DNA of 64,000 nt from Methylomagnum ishizawai (GCF_019670005.1 NZ_AP019783.1:3374150-3438149); one strand, 5' to 3'. Positions 52,647 through 63,876 are shown, counted from the stretch's first letter. Notes: generated by a model from the letters alone, not told the origin. Program-made: numbers and translations.

Positions 52647-53588
52647 ATGGCCTTGAAGAGAATCACCAAAGCCGCCGAGCCGCTGGCCGTCCTTACCGCC
52701 ATCGTCTGCCTGTACGGCCAGCCCGGCGCGGGCAAGACCAGCATCGGCGGCACCGCCGCCCGCCCCCTGCTGCTCGACTTCGACCGCGGCTCCCACCGTT
52801 CCGCCTTCCGCCCCGACACCGTCCAGGTCGAATCCTGGGCCGATGTGGCCCACATGACCCGCGACGACCTCGCCGGCTATTCCACCCTGGTGGTGGACAC
52901 CGCCGGCCGCGCCCTCGACTTCCTGGCGGCGGCGATGCCGTCCACCGAGGGCAAGATACAACTCAAGCGCCCCAGCGGCGGGCTGACCCTGCAAGGCTTC
53001 GGGCGGCTCAAGGACGACTTCGTGTCCTGGCTGCGCAAGGTCAACACCTTCGGCCTGGACGTCATCCTCATCTGCCACGACAAGGAGGAGAAGGACGGCG
53101 ACCAGCGCATCATCCGCCCCGACATCACCGGCGGCTCCTACCACGAGATCGTCAAGGCGGCCGACTTCGTGGGCTACGTCGCCAAGCTGGACGGGCGCAA
53201 CACCGTCCTCGACTTCAACCCCACCGCCCAATGGATCGGCAAGAACAGCGCCGGTTTCCCGCCGCTGGCCGTGCCCGACTTCGCCGCCGACCCCGAGTGG
53301 TTCGCCGGGATCATGGCCCGGATGAAGGCCGCGCTGGGCGGCATCGCCCAGCGCCAGAAGGAGGCGGTGGACAAGCTGGCCGGGTTCCGAGGCCAGATCG
53401 AGTTCGCCAAGAACGCCGGGGAACTGGACGTTTGGAACGCCCTGATCGAGGAGGCCGCGTCCCTGGGCAAGCCGCTGTCCCTGCAAGCCTGGACCGCGCT
53501 CAAGAAAGCCGCCGAGGAACAAGGGCTGGCTTACGACAAGGACGCCAAGGCGTTCCAGGCCAAGGCCGAGCAGCGGGAGGCGGCATGA
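52647..53588 (+). CDS. AAA_24 / Sak4-like phage ATPase
   Basis: 313 residues with a RecA-like fold: Walker A YGQPGAGKTS near residue 24, LLLDFDRGSHRSA, Walker B-like STLVVDTAGRALDF near 95 and LDVILICHDKEEKDG. This layout matches phage nucleotide-binding AAA_24 proteins, some of which (Sak4) help single-strand annealing recombination. No partner SSB gene was recognised next to it. It is preceded by AGGAGCGCA and overlaps the next gene by 4 bp. The C-terminal 90 residues are helical. Confidence 0.82.
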   Translation: MALKRITKAAEPLAVLTAIVCLYGQPGAGKTSIGGTAARPLLLDFDRGSHRSAFRPDTVQVESWADVAHMTRDDLAGYSTLVVDTAGRALDFLAAAMPSTEGKIQLKRPSGGLTLQGFGRLKDDFVSWLRKVNTFGLDVILICHDKEEKDGDQRIIRPDITGGSYHEIVKAADFVGYVAKLDGRNTVLDFNPTAQWIGKNSAGFPPLAVPDFAADPEWFAGIMARMKAALGGIAQRQKEAVDKLAGFRGQIEFAKNAGELDVWNALIEEAASLGKPLSLQAWTALKKAAEEQGLAYDKDAKAFQAKAEQREAA

Positions 53589-53875
53589 ACGTCCAGGCCG
53601 TCATCGAAACCCTCAACCAAGCCATCGCGGACACCGCCGCCGAGCTTGGCTGCGAGCCGGATAACGAGGCCATCCTACGGGCCATCGCCAAGCTCAGGGC
53701 CGACCGCGACGCGCTGCTGGAAGCCTTGGAAAAAGTGATCCTCGAAATAGGCGATTGGGCAATGCCTAAAGGCGAAAACGGCATGGTCGCGGTCCGGCCC
53801 AATCACCCGCTCTGCCTCGCCGCAAATATGGCCCGCGCCGCCCTCGCCCAAGCCAGGAGGGAGGAAACCCCATGA
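53585..53875 (+). CDS. Hypothetical protein, 96 aa
   Basis: The ATG at 53585 overlaps the ATPase stop. A helical N-terminal half (VIETLNQAIADTAAELG, then LRAIAKLRADRDALLEALEKVI) is followed by a segment with MAVRPNHPL-like text and a final helix ending AQARREE. It resembles small phage early proteins only in size and position. Function unknown. Confidence 0.65.
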   Translation: MNVQAVIETLNQAIADTAAELGCEPDNEAILRAIAKLRADRDALLEALEKVILEIGDWAMPKGENGMVAVRPNHPLCLAANMARAALAQARREETP

Positions 53876-54324
53876 ACGCCCCGGCGAAGAAAACCCCCTG
53901 GAATCCGAGCCGGACGGCCACGGCGCGGGTGTCCAACCCCCTGCCGGTCCCGGAACGGTGCCCCTATTGCGGCGGGCCGGTCGGGATCGTGAACCACCGG
54001 GAAATCTACGGGCGCGAGTACGGCGACTGGCCATGGGCCTACCTCTGCCGCCCGTGCGACGCCCACGTCGGGATGCACCCGTTCACCCACATCCCGCTGG
54101 GCACCCTGGCGGACCGGGAGACCCGCGAGGCGCGGAAATCGGCGAAAGCGCCCTTCGAAGCCCTGCACCGGAGCCGCCTGATGGACCGCGACGCCGCCTA
54201 CCGGCTACTGGCCGAGCGGCTGGGCATCCCACAGGCCGAGTGCCATTTCGGATGGTTCGACGCGGCCCTGTGCGCCAGGGCGAAGCAAGCGGCTGAATCC
54301 ATCCTGAGGGAGTACCGGCCATGA
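53872..54324 (+). CDS. DUF3268-type zinc-finger protein
   Basis: 150 residues. CPYCGGPVGIVNH near residue 30 and YLCRPCDAHVGMHP near 58 provide two CxxC knuckles for a zinc ribbon. This pairing, with HIPLGTLADRETREARKSAK after it, is typical of the phage/prophage DUF3268 family. The C-terminal half (RLMDRDAAYRLLAERLGIP...CHFGWFD) is helical and also conserved in the family. Nucleic-acid binding is likely but not proven. Confidence 0.82.
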   Translation: MNAPAKKTPWNPSRTATARVSNPLPVPERCPYCGGPVGIVNHREIYGREYGDWPWAYLCRPCDAHVGMHPFTHIPLGTLADRETREARKSAKAPFEALHRSRLMDRDAAYRLLAERLGIPQAECHFGWFDAALCARAKQAAESILREYRP

Positions 54325-54752
54325 ACCCCACCGCCAAGACCAGCGTTTCCGCCCTGGAAGCCTTCCGCCGGTTCCAGAATGAATTGCTCTCCCAGGAGGC
54401 ACTGGTGGCACGGCTGACCACGCCCTTCCGGGAGGCGTCGGAGAACGTGCGCATCCAGAAGGGCATCGACCTCCACAAGTACATTGAGCAGAACACCACC
54501 CACACGCATAATCCTGGCGGCGCGGGGCAGGCATCGACCCAGGAGACTGAATCATGCCAACAAAGCGCACAACAAGAAGCAAATCCAAGAAACGGGACCA
54601 GGACGGCATCTACGAAAGGGACGACTCGCCGTTCTGGTGGTGTACCTACACCGACGCCAGCGGCAAAACGGCTCGCCGAAGTACTGGCGTTCGACGAGAA
54701 GACGATCCGCGCAAGGAAAGAGCAAAGGCGGTCCGGGCGCAATGGATCGTAG
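54321..54752 (+). CDS. Hypothetical protein overlapping the integrase start
   Basis: The ATG overlaps the zinc-finger gene stop by 4 bp. The first 60 residues (VSALEAFRRFQNELLSQEALVARLTTPFREA...GIDLHKYIEQ) look like a real helical protein. After that the frame runs 199 bp into the integrase in another phase and becomes Thr/Arg/Gln-rich low complexity. The gene may have lost its stop when the integrase was joined, or it may be a true overlapping gene. Confidence 0.5.
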   Translation: MNPTAKTSVSALEAFRRFQNELLSQEALVARLTTPFREASENVRIQKGIDLHKYIEQNTTHTHNPGGAGQASTQETESCQQSAQQEANPRNGTRTASTKGTTRRSGGVPTPTPAAKRLAEVLAFDEKTIRARKEQRRSGRNGS

Positions 54753-55705
54753 AAGCCGCCGAGGAACGGAAGCACGGGCCACGGCCAGCACCGGCCACAG
54801 GCCCGACCTTCGATGAACTGATGGCCGAATACATGGAAGGCCCGAGCCTCGACAAGAAAGACCCGGTGCGCGACCACTACAGCCTGAAACAACTGGCCCC
54901 GGTGTTCGGGGGGCGGGAACTCGCCACCCTCACCAGGGCGGACGCGAGGAACTACATCGCCAAGCGCCGGGACGACAAGATGCAGGATGCGACCATCAGG
55001 AAGGAAATCGGGATGTTCAGCGCCGCGCTGAACTGGGCACGAACCGAATTGGAATGGGACGTGCCGAACCCGTTCCGGTCTTGCAAGCTACAGCCCGCGA
55101 AGACCAAAGACCGGTGGCTGAAACCGGAGGAAGCCGACGCCTTGCTCAAAGCCGCCCGGAACCTGCCCAGGGCCAAGCACCTGGCGGACTTCATCAAGCT
55201 GGGGCTTTACGCGGGATTGAGGCCGGGGGAAATCCTCGGCTTGGAGTGGAGCCGGGTAGACCTGATTCGCGGTCTGATCTACTTCGGCCCCGAGGACCAG
55301 AAAAATGGGAAGGCGGGCAGCGTGCCGATCAATGCCCAGGCCCGCGAGGCGATTCTAGCACGGGCCAGTTTCCGGGCGTCGTGGTGCCCGGATTCGCCGT
55401 GGGTCTTCGCGGATCGCCATGGAGACCGGATCGCCTGCGTGAAGAAATCGTTCCACGCGGCCAGGGATGAGGCCGGGTTGGGCAAGGACGTGACGCCGCA
55501 TACCTTGCGGCGGACCTGCGGGAGTTGGCTGGCCCAAAAAGGCGTACCGATCCAACGGATCAGCGCCTTCCTGCGGCATTCGGATATCCGGGTGACGGAT
55601 CGGGTGTACGCGCACCTTTCCCAGGATTCCCTGCGGGAAGTGGCGACCGTGCTGGAAGTGGGCGCGGTTTCACGCTCGGGTTTCACGCACAACAAAAAAG
55701 CCTAG
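54554..55705 (+). CDS. int: Tyrosine integrase of the element
   Basis: A 383-residue tyrosine recombinase. The N-terminal arm-type domain (GIYERDDSPFWWCTYTDASGKTARRSTG) is followed by a core-binding SAM-like domain (FDELMAEYMEG...) and the catalytic domain: first Arg in YAGLRPGEILGLEW (about 222), HTLRRTCG with His and second Arg (about 316), LRHSD (second His) and nucleophile Tyr in VTDRVYAHLS (about 352). All catalytic residues are present. It points at, and ends 26 bp from, the right attachment repeat, the usual position for the recombinase that uses this tRNA. Confidence 0.94.
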   Translation: MPTKRTTRSKSKKRDQDGIYERDDSPFWWCTYTDASGKTARRSTGVRREDDPRKERAKAVRAQWIVEAAEERKHGPRPAPATGPTFDELMAEYMEGPSLDKKDPVRDHYSLKQLAPVFGGRELATLTRADARNYIAKRRDDKMQDATIRKEIGMFSAALNWARTELEWDVPNPFRSCKLQPAKTKDRWLKPEEADALLKAARNLPRAKHLADFIKLGLYAGLRPGEILGLEWSRVDLIRGLIYFGPEDQKNGKAGSVPINAQAREAILARASFRASWCPDSPWVFADRHGDRIACVKKSFHAARDEAGLGKDVTPHTLRRTCGSWLAQKGVPIQRISAFLRHSDIRVTDRVYAHLSQDSLREVATVLEVGAVSRSGFTHNKKA

Positions 55706-55728
55706 CGGTTTCCCGCTAAGCCTTTGTT
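55695..55728. terminator. Bidirectional terminator between integrase and tRNA-Val
   Basis: TAGCGG and CCGCTA arms, with AAAAAAGCC on the left and AAGCCTTTGTTTT on the right. On the minus strand the extended stem is followed by TTTTTT, so it can end the tRNA transcript; on the plus strand it can end integrase mRNA. Confidence 0.7.
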
Positions 55729-55731
55729 TTA

Positions 55732-55778
55732 ATTGGTGGGCGGTATAGGATTTGAACCTATGACCCCTGCCGTGTGAA
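55732..55778. repeat. Right attachment repeat inside tRNA-Val
   Basis: 47 bp identical to 27036-27082, covering the tRNA from the anticodon loop to the CCA end plus 3 bp. Confidence 0.92.
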
Positions 55779-55808
55779 AGCAGTGCTCTACCGCTGAGCT
55801 AACCGCCC
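55734..55808 (-). tRNA. tRNA-Val (anticodon CAC)
   Basis: 75 nt with encoded CCA. The acceptor stem GGGCGGT/ACCGCCC, D arm GCTC/GAGC, anticodon arm CTGCT/GGCAG with loop TTCACAC, and T arm ATAGG/CCTAT with loop TTCAAAT all fold canonically. The anticodon CAC reads GTG. It is the attachment gene of the element. Its terminator now lies within element DNA. Confidence 0.95.
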
Positions 55809-55953
55809 GAAGCCGTCGACTTGAGCTATGTAGAATGCCAGCGTATCCCCATCTTGTCAAGCCTCGGCCCGGCAAATTTCCGTCCGCCGCCCCGCATTGC
55901 CCGAACACAAGCCGGATGGCGGATCGAGCCCGCCCCGCCCTATCCCACAAAAT

Positions 55954-56000
55954 TTTCAATATTTTGGGCTAGACCCGATTTGAGGCACAATATATAGGTT
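55954..56000 (+). promoter_or_regulatory. Tandem NrdR boxes upstream of nrdB
   Basis: Cores CAATATTTTG (55957-55966) and CAATATATAG (55988-55997) fit the NrdR consensus CwATATaTwG (first with one mismatch). Their starts are 31 bp apart, three helical turns, the known spacing. They lie 34-80 bp before the nrdB ATG. Confidence 0.75.
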
Positions 56001-56033
56001 ATTGCCATTCCCCCACCTACGAGGAAACCACCT

Positions 56034-57248
56034 ATGCTGAACTGGGAAGACCCCTTGGCCGCCTTCACCGCCCGCACGCCACCGCCGCCTTTCCCGGTCC
56101 CCGCCGCCGAACCCGTCCCGGCCCCGTCGTCGGTCCACGGCCAACCAGCCCAATCCATCCCCAGCCCAGCCATCCGAGCCGCAGTCGGCCCCGGCGGCGC
56201 GACCGGCCTCGAAAGCATCGAACTGGGAGCCAAACGCATCCAGGTGGACGACAAGCGCATCATCAACTGCCGCGCCGACCTCAACCAGCTCGTGCCCTTC
56301 AAGTACAAATGGGCTTGGCAGAAATACCTGGACGCCTGCGCCAACCACTGGATGCCGCAGGAAATCAACATGAACGCCGACATCGCCCTCTGGAAAAGCC
56401 AGGACGGGCTGACCCCGGACGAGCGCATGATCGTCAAGCGCAACCTGGGCTTCTTCTCCACCGCCGATTCCCTGGTGGCGAACAATCTGGTGCTGGCGGT
56501 CTACCGTCACATCACCAACCCCGAATGCCGCCAATACCTGTTGCGCCAAGCCTTCGAGGAAGCCCTGCACACCCACGCCTATCAATACGTGGTGGAATCC
56601 CTGGCGATGGACGAAGGCGAGGTCTTCAACATGTACCGGGAACTGCCCGCCGTGGCCCGCAAGGCCGAATGGGCTCTGCCCTTCACCCAATCGCTGGGCG
56701 ACCCCCAGTTCCACACCGGCACGCCCGCGGCCGACCAACGCCTGCTGCGCGACCTCATCGCCTTCTATGTGATCTTCGAGGGCATCTTCTTCTATGTCGG
56801 CTTCACCCAGATATTGTCGATGGGCCGCCGCAACAAGATGACCGGAACCGCCGAGCAGTTCCAATACATCCTGCGCGACGAATCCATGCACATGAATTTC
56901 GGCATCGATGTCATCAACCAGATCAAGCTCGAAAACCCCCACCTGTGGAGCCAGCCCTTCCAGCAGGAGATGTTGCAGACCATCCGCGAGGCGGTCGAGA
57001 TCGAAATCCAATACGCCTACGACACGATGCCGCGCGGCGTCCTCGGCCTGAACGCGCCGATGTTCGAGGACTACCTGAAGTTCATCGCCAACCGCCGCTG
57101 CGCCCAGATCGGCCTGCCCGAGCAATATCCGGGAGCCGGCAACCCCTTCCCCTGGATGAGCGAAATCCTCGACCTCAAGAAGGAAAAGAACTTCTTCGAG
57201 ACGCGGGTGACCGAATACCAGACCGGTGGCGCGCTGAACTGGGATTGA
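56034..57248 (+). CDS. nrdB: Class Ia ribonucleotide reductase beta subunit
   Basis: A 404-residue R2 protein that houses the diiron-tyrosyl radical. Ligand helices are visible: [19 protein letters not shown] (Glu/His and the radical Tyr), FFYVGF and [13 protein letters not shown] (Glu/His). The C-terminal tail [10 protein letters not shown] is the docking peptide for the alpha subunit. The N-terminal 60 residues are proline-rich and longer than in E. coli. It stands alone here; nrdA is not in the window. NrdR boxes upstream predict dATP-responsive repression. Confidence 0.95.
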   Translation: MLNWEDPLAAFTARTPPPPFPVPAAEPVPAPSSVHGQPAQSIPSPAIRAAVGPGGATGLESIELGAKRIQVDDKRIINCRADLNQLVPFKYKWAWQKYLDACANHWMPQEINMNADIALWKSQDGLTPDERMIVKRNLGFFSTADSLVANNLVLAVYRHITNPECRQYLLRQAFEEALHTHAYQYVVESLAMDEGEVFNMYRELPAVARKAEWALPFTQSLGDPQFHTGTPAADQRLLRDLIAFYVIFEGIFFYVGFTQILSMGRRNKMTGTAEQFQYILRDESMHMNFGIDVINQIKLENPHLWSQPFQQEMLQTIREAVEIEIQYAYDTMPRGVLGLNAPMFEDYLKFIANRRCAQIGLPEQYPGAGNPFPWMSEILDLKKEKNFFETRVTEYQTGGALNWD

Positions 57249-57265
57249 TTTTTCGGTGTGACATC

Positions 57266-57299
57266 AAGCCCACGGCCCCTCCGGTCCGTGGGCTTTTTT
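57266..57299 (+). terminator. nrdB terminator
   Basis: AAGCCCACGG and CCGTGGGCTT arms with a 10-nt loop and a T6 tract, 18 bp after the nrdB stop. Confidence 0.85.
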
Positions 57300-57561
57300 A
57301 TGCGCCACGGCGCGAGACACCCCACCCATAGGTCCAGGCCCAGCGTGCCGGCCTCGCCCCCGGCAACTCTACGCGGCACCCATTCCCACATTGCAAACAA
57401 TAATTCAAACCAGTTCGACAGCTATTAAAAAATTATTAGCAACTCCCAGTAAAAAACGGTGGCATCCAGTGAAACTTTGACCGGGGTTTGGTAGCATTCA
57501 TGGCTCTCAAGTCACAGTTATACACAAACATCCTTTGGCAATCCCTCCCATGGAGCAGCCC
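57300..57561. other. AT-rich upstream region of PEP-CTERM gene
   Basis: Unlike its surroundings, 57390-57470 is AT-rich, as expected for a regulatory region. No promoter pair or operator could be fixed by eye. GGAG lies 7 bp before the ATG at 57562. Confidence 0.4.
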
Positions 57562-58167
57562 ATGAAAAAGCTTCGATCCCTAATCACGGCGACGGCCCTA
57601 GCCTTGGGGATGCACACCGCCCACGCCGCCAGTTTCAGCTATACCGGTACGTTCGCCGTCGACGAGCAGTTGCAACTCTTCACCTTCCACATCAACAACC
57701 CTTCGTCCTCCGTCGTCATCGAGACGCTCTCCCAGGCCGGCGGCGTCAACAGCCAAGGCACCACCATCGCCCCCGGCGGTTTCGAAACCTATCTGGCACT
57801 GTTCGACAACAGCACGGGCGCCCTACTCACCGACACCGCCAGCAAAAGCGTCGACCTGGGAATCGACGCCATGATCAGCATCGTCGGTACCCTGGCCGCC
57901 GGCGACTACACCGTGGCCCTGACCGAATACGACAATATCGCCCTCGGCCCCACCCTCAGCGACGGCTTCGCCTTCGACCTGGGCCTGACCAATTTTTGCG
58001 TTTACAGCGATACCCTTTGCAATGGCAACGACGGCCACTGGGCCTTGGATATCAACACGGTCGATGGCGCGGCCATCATCCCGGAACCGGCCCCGTTGGG
58101 CCTGGGCCTGATCGGCCTGGCCGCGCTCTGGCCGTTCGCACGGCGCCGGGCGGTCCCCTCGGCCTGA
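57562..58167 (+). CDS. DVUA0089-like PEP-CTERM exported protein
   Basis: 201 residues. The signal peptide (KKLRSLITATALALGMHTAHA) is followed by a beta-sandwich with SFSYTGTFAVDEQLQLFTFHI and YTVALTEYDNIALGP, as in DVUA0089-type proteins. The C-terminus has PEPAPLG, a hydrophobic helix and RRR, the PEP-CTERM sorting signal recognised by exosortase. It is expected to be released to the surface or polysaccharide matrix. I start at 57562 because it gives the signal peptide and a GGAG site. Confidence 0.87.
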   Translation: MKKLRSLITATALALGMHTAHAASFSYTGTFAVDEQLQLFTFHINNPSSSVVIETLSQAGGVNSQGTTIAPGGFETYLALFDNSTGALLTDTASKSVDLGIDAMISIVGTLAAGDYTVALTEYDNIALGPTLSDGFAFDLGLTNFCVYSDTLCNGNDGHWALDINTVDGAAIIPEPAPLGLGLIGLAALWPFARRRAVPSA

Positions 58168-58222
58168 TCCCTCCCGGCCGACCGTCATTCCCTCCCTAAC
58201 GAACGCCAAGGATAATAATTCG

Positions 58223-60280
58223 ATGAACGCACGCCTCCCCCTCAGGGGCGCGGCCCTCGCCGCCGCTGTCCTGACCCCTCTCACCGTCCAGGCCGTCACC
58301 GCCCCGACCACCGCCGATACCAACCTGGCCGCAACCAGCGCCGGCGCGTTGCCACTCGTCACCATCGGCTCGACCTCGCCGGGGCTGCTGCGCTTCGACC
58401 TGTCATCCCTGCCCACCAACACCATCGCCACCGACATCGCCAAAGCCAGGCTGGTCTTTTTCGTGAAATCCGCCCCGGCCTCGCCGTCCAATGTGGTCCT
58501 GAAAATCCAATCGGTCGATAGCGCCTGGTCCGAAAGCACCGCCATCATCGGCACCAGCGTCACCTATGGCGGCACGCCGATCTTGAGCGGCACGCTCGAC
58601 TCCAGCAACAACGCCACCTACTACTCGGTGGACGTGACCAATCTGCTCCTCGAAAAATATACGATGGGCGCCACCTCCATTGCCTTGGGGGTACAGTTAG
58701 ATACCTCGTCCACGCCCGGGACGACCCTGACCTTCGACAGCAAGGAAGCGATCACCACCAGCCATCCCGCCTACCTCGAAATCGCCCTCAACGGCCCGGC
58801 CAACAGCCTCAGCATCGGCACGGTCACGACCGGCGCGGCGGGCGGCCCGGCGTCCGCCTCCATCACCGGGACCTCCCCCAACCAAACCCTGAACCTGACC
58901 ATCCCGCAAGGCGTCGCCGGAACGAACGGGACTAATGGCACGAACGGGACCAATGGCACGAATGGGACCAACGGGGTGGATGGGAAAACCGTGCTGAGCG
59001 GTGCCGGCATCCCAGGGACCGGCCTGGGCGTCGATGGCGATTTCTACATCGACACCACGCTCTACAGCATCTACGGACCCAAGAACGGCGACTGGGGCAT
59101 CGGCACCTCGCTGATCGGCCCGGCGGGGACCAATGGTGCCAACGGCACGAACGGAACCAATGGCACCAACGGCGTGAACGCCTACACCACCACCAACGCG
59201 GCATTCACCCAGCCGGCGGTCAACGCCACCCAGACCGTGAACGTCGACAACGGCAGTTGGGTATCGGTGGGGCAGGTGGTCTATCTGGCGGGCGGCGGCT
59301 ATTACACGGTCGCCGCGAAGACCGCCACCAGCGTGGACCTCACCAACCTCGGCTACACCGGCAACGCCGGCGCGGGCGCCAACATCGCCTCCGGTGCCTC
59401 GCTCAGCCCGGCGGGCGTGCAAGGCTCCACCACCGGCACCGTGACCAGCATCGACGTCAGTTCCCCCCTCACCAAAACCGGCAGCAGCACCGCCCCGACC
59501 CTCGGCCTCGGCACCGTGGGGGTCGCCAACGGCGGCACCGGCGCGACCAGCCTCACCGGCTATGTCAAGGGCAACGGCGGCGGGGCCATGACCGCTTCCG
59601 CCTCGGTGCCCGGCTCCGATATTAGCGGCACCGTCGCCGTCGCCAATGGCGGCACCGGCGCGACCAGCCTCACCGGCTATGTCAAGGGCAACGGTGGCGG
59701 GGCCATGACCGCTTCCGCCTCGGTGCCCGGTTCCGATGTCAGCGGCAACATCTCCGGCAACGCCGCCAACGTCACCGGCACCGTCGCCATCGCCAACGGC
59801 GGCACCGGAGCCACCACGGCGGCCGGCGCCAGGAGCAACCTCGGCCTGGGCAACGTGGCGACCCTGAATACCAATAGCTCGACCTCCCAGTTCCTGCGCG
59901 GCGACGGTTCTTGGGCGACACCGCCCAGCGGCGGTTCGTCAGCCACCTTCAGCAACGCCGGTGCCGTCCCGGTCAGCGTCGCCCTGGGCACCGGCATGGC
60001 CGATATCGCGAGCTTCACGGTGGCCTCCAACGCCATCGTGACAGTCACCGTGGCGACCACCGTCAGCAACGTCGGCAGGGAGATCGCCATCACCGACAAC
60101 GCCAACAACGTCATCACATCGCTCTGGATAGTGGGCACGCCGACCACGATTGACGGCAACGTTGCACTCACCGCAGTGCTGCCCTCGTCCGGCACCACGA
60201 CCTACAAGCTCAGGGGCTTCGCGGCCACTGCCTCCAGCGTGACGGTGAGCAGCTACACCATCAGGAAAGTCGAGTTCTAA
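58223..60280 (+). CDS. Exported DNRLRE / collagen-like / phage-tail-fibre-like protein
   Basis: 685 residues. A signal peptide (to about residue 25) precedes a DNRLRE-type beta domain at about 30-190 (LLRFDLSSLPTN, ARLVFFVKSA, YYSVDVTNLLLEKY). Collagen-like GTN triplets follow at about 233-250 and 300-320. Between them sits a DGDFYIDTTLYSIYGPK segment seen in surface adhesins. Then come two near-identical 39-residue units and a third partial one starting NGGTGAT, the phage tail-fibre repeat. The C-terminal beta domain could trimerise. Likely a surface fibre; the ligand is unknown. Confidence 0.85.
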   Translation: MNARLPLRGAALAAAVLTPLTVQAVTAPTTADTNLAATSAGALPLVTIGSTSPGLLRFDLSSLPTNTIATDIAKARLVFFVKSAPASPSNVVLKIQSVDSAWSESTAIIGTSVTYGGTPILSGTLDSSNNATYYSVDVTNLLLEKYTMGATSIALGVQLDTSSTPGTTLTFDSKEAITTSHPAYLEIALNGPANSLSIGTVTTGAAGGPASASITGTSPNQTLNLTIPQGVAGTNGTNGTNGTNGTNGTNGVDGKTVLSGAGIPGTGLGVDGDFYIDTTLYSIYGPKNGDWGIGTSLIGPAGTNGANGTNGTNGTNGVNAYTTTNAAFTQPAVNATQTVNVDNGSWVSVGQVVYLAGGGYYTVAAKTATSVDLTNLGYTGNAGAGANIASGASLSPAGVQGSTTGTVTSIDVSSPLTKTGSSTAPTLGLGTVGVANGGTGATSLTGYVKGNGGGAMTASASVPGSDISGTVAVANGGTGATSLTGYVKGNGGGAMTASASVPGSDVSGNISGNAANVTGTVAIANGGTGATTAAGARSNLGLGNVATLNTNSSTSQFLRGDGSWATPPSGGSSATFSNAGAVPVSVALGTGMADIASFTVASNAIVTVTVATTVSNVGREIAITDNANNVITSLWIVGTPTTIDGNVALTAVLPSSGTTTYKLRGFAATASSVTVSSYTIRKVEF
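59524..59757 (+). repeat. 117-bp tandem duplication in fibre gene
   Basis: Two almost identical units (start 59524 and 59641), each 39 codons starting ANGGTGATSLTGYVKGNGGG. The few differences are mainly silent, so duplication is recent or kept by gene conversion. Confidence 0.85.
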
Positions 60281-60378
60281 TCCTTCCCCGCACGCACTTT
60301 GAAATCCGCCCGCCAGCCGCCGCCCTGGTGGGTGCCTCTCCCTTCAACCGGCGGCAAACCTCAACTTCGGAGACATTT

Positions 60379-60975
60379 ATGGATGGTTATATCGGACAAA
60401 TCACCCCTTTCGCGGGCACTTTCGCGCCACGCAATTGGCATTTTTGTGATGGATCAGTGCTACCTATACAACAATACTCCGCGCTGTTCTCCATAATAGG
60501 CACCACCTACGGTGGCGATGGCAGGAGCAACTTCGCCCTGCCCGACCTGAGGGGCCGGACGATAGTCGGTGCCGGCTCCGGTCCGGGGCTGTCCCCCCGC
60601 GTCGCAGGAGCCAAAAGCGGCGCGGAAACCGTCACGCTGTCCACCGCCCAAATCCCGGCCCACGCCCATGCCCTGACCGCCCAGGCCAACGTCTCCATCC
60701 CCGGCACCAAAGCTTCCACCAACACCGGCACCCAACCGTCCCCGGCCGGCAACGTCCTGTCCGTCCCCACGGACGGTGGCGGCCTCGGCGTCCAACCCTA
60801 TACCGAGGCCGCCAACGCCAACACCACGATGGGCGATTCCGCCACCGCCACCGCCAGTTTCAGCAACGCGCCCACCACCGCCGTCGGCGGTGGTACGGCC
60901 CATGACAATATGCAGCCCTACTTGGCCGTGAACTACATCATCTGCCTCACCGGCCTGTACCCGGCCCGGTCGTAA
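60379..60975 (+). CDS. Tail-collar (microcystin-dependent-like) protein
   Basis: 198 residues. The opening GYIGQITPFAGTFAPRNWHFCDGSVLPI and FALPDLRGRTIVGAG are signatures of the phage tail collar domain, also found in bacterial MdpB-like proteins. The C-terminal segment PYLAVNYIICLTGLYP is the matching family ending. It has no signal peptide. It is not in a prophage here; it follows the fibre gene by 98 bp. A joint surface structure with that gene is inference. Confidence 0.9.
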   Translation: MDGYIGQITPFAGTFAPRNWHFCDGSVLPIQQYSALFSIIGTTYGGDGRSNFALPDLRGRTIVGAGSGPGLSPRVAGAKSGAETVTLSTAQIPAHAHALTAQANVSIPGTKASTNTGTQPSPAGNVLSVPTDGGGLGVQPYTEAANANTTMGDSATATASFSNAPTTAVGGGTAHDNMQPYLAVNYIICLTGLYPARS

Positions 60976-61064
60976 GCCTTCCGCGGTCCATCCCAAAATA
61001 GCGATGGGCGGGTGGTTTCCGCCCGCCCATCCGCGGCTTCTCCCATAGCCATCGCTGGAAACCC

Positions 61065-61276
61065 ATGCCCGACACCGCAGCCATCCTCGACGCCTTGCGC
61101 CACGCCCTCCAACAAGACCCCGCCTTGCAAGACCGGCTGTTCGCCCTCGAAGACCCCGACGCATTCGCGGCGGCGCTGGCGCGGCTGGGCGGGGAAACCG
61201 GCCAGCCCATCGCCGCGGACACGCTGCTGGAAGCCATGCGGCAAGGGCGGCGCGAATGGATCGAAAGGGATATGCC

Positions 61277-61283
<7 letters not shown>
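61065..61283 (+). CDS. Nif11-like small protein
   Basis: 72 residues. The pattern AILDALRHALQQDPALQDRLFALEDPDAFAAALARLGGETG resembles Nif11/NHLP-type leader domains (helix, DPALQ, then FAALARxxG). It ends in REWIERDMPW with no long core peptide, so it may be an accessory or scaffold rather than a natural-product precursor. Its last codons overlap the sulfotransferase-like start, so the two are translationally coupled. Confidence 0.6.
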
Positions 61284-63846
<2,563 letters not shown>

Positions 63847-63876
63847 ACCGGGTTGGGGTCCACGCCTAACGATGGG

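Larger units (their letters stand above)
27036..55778. mobile_element. Integrative genomic element in tRNA-Val(CAC), about 28.7 kb
   Basis: The element is bounded by 47-bp perfect direct repeats. The tyrosine integrase at 54554-55705 ends 26 bp from the right repeat, which belongs to an intact tRNA. Identity starts exactly at the tRNA anticodon loop, a common crossover site for tyrosine integrases. Contents are signalling cargo, five insertion sequences, a phage-type repressor switch and an early-phage-like operon. No capsid, tail, terminase, primase, relaxase or mating genes were recognised, so it would need a helper to move between cells, or it is a remnant. Confidence 0.88.

Noticed and set aside
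58921-59177. CRISPR-like or satellite repeats
   Set aside because: The short periodicity is in-frame collagen-like GTN codons within a coding gene, with no spacers.
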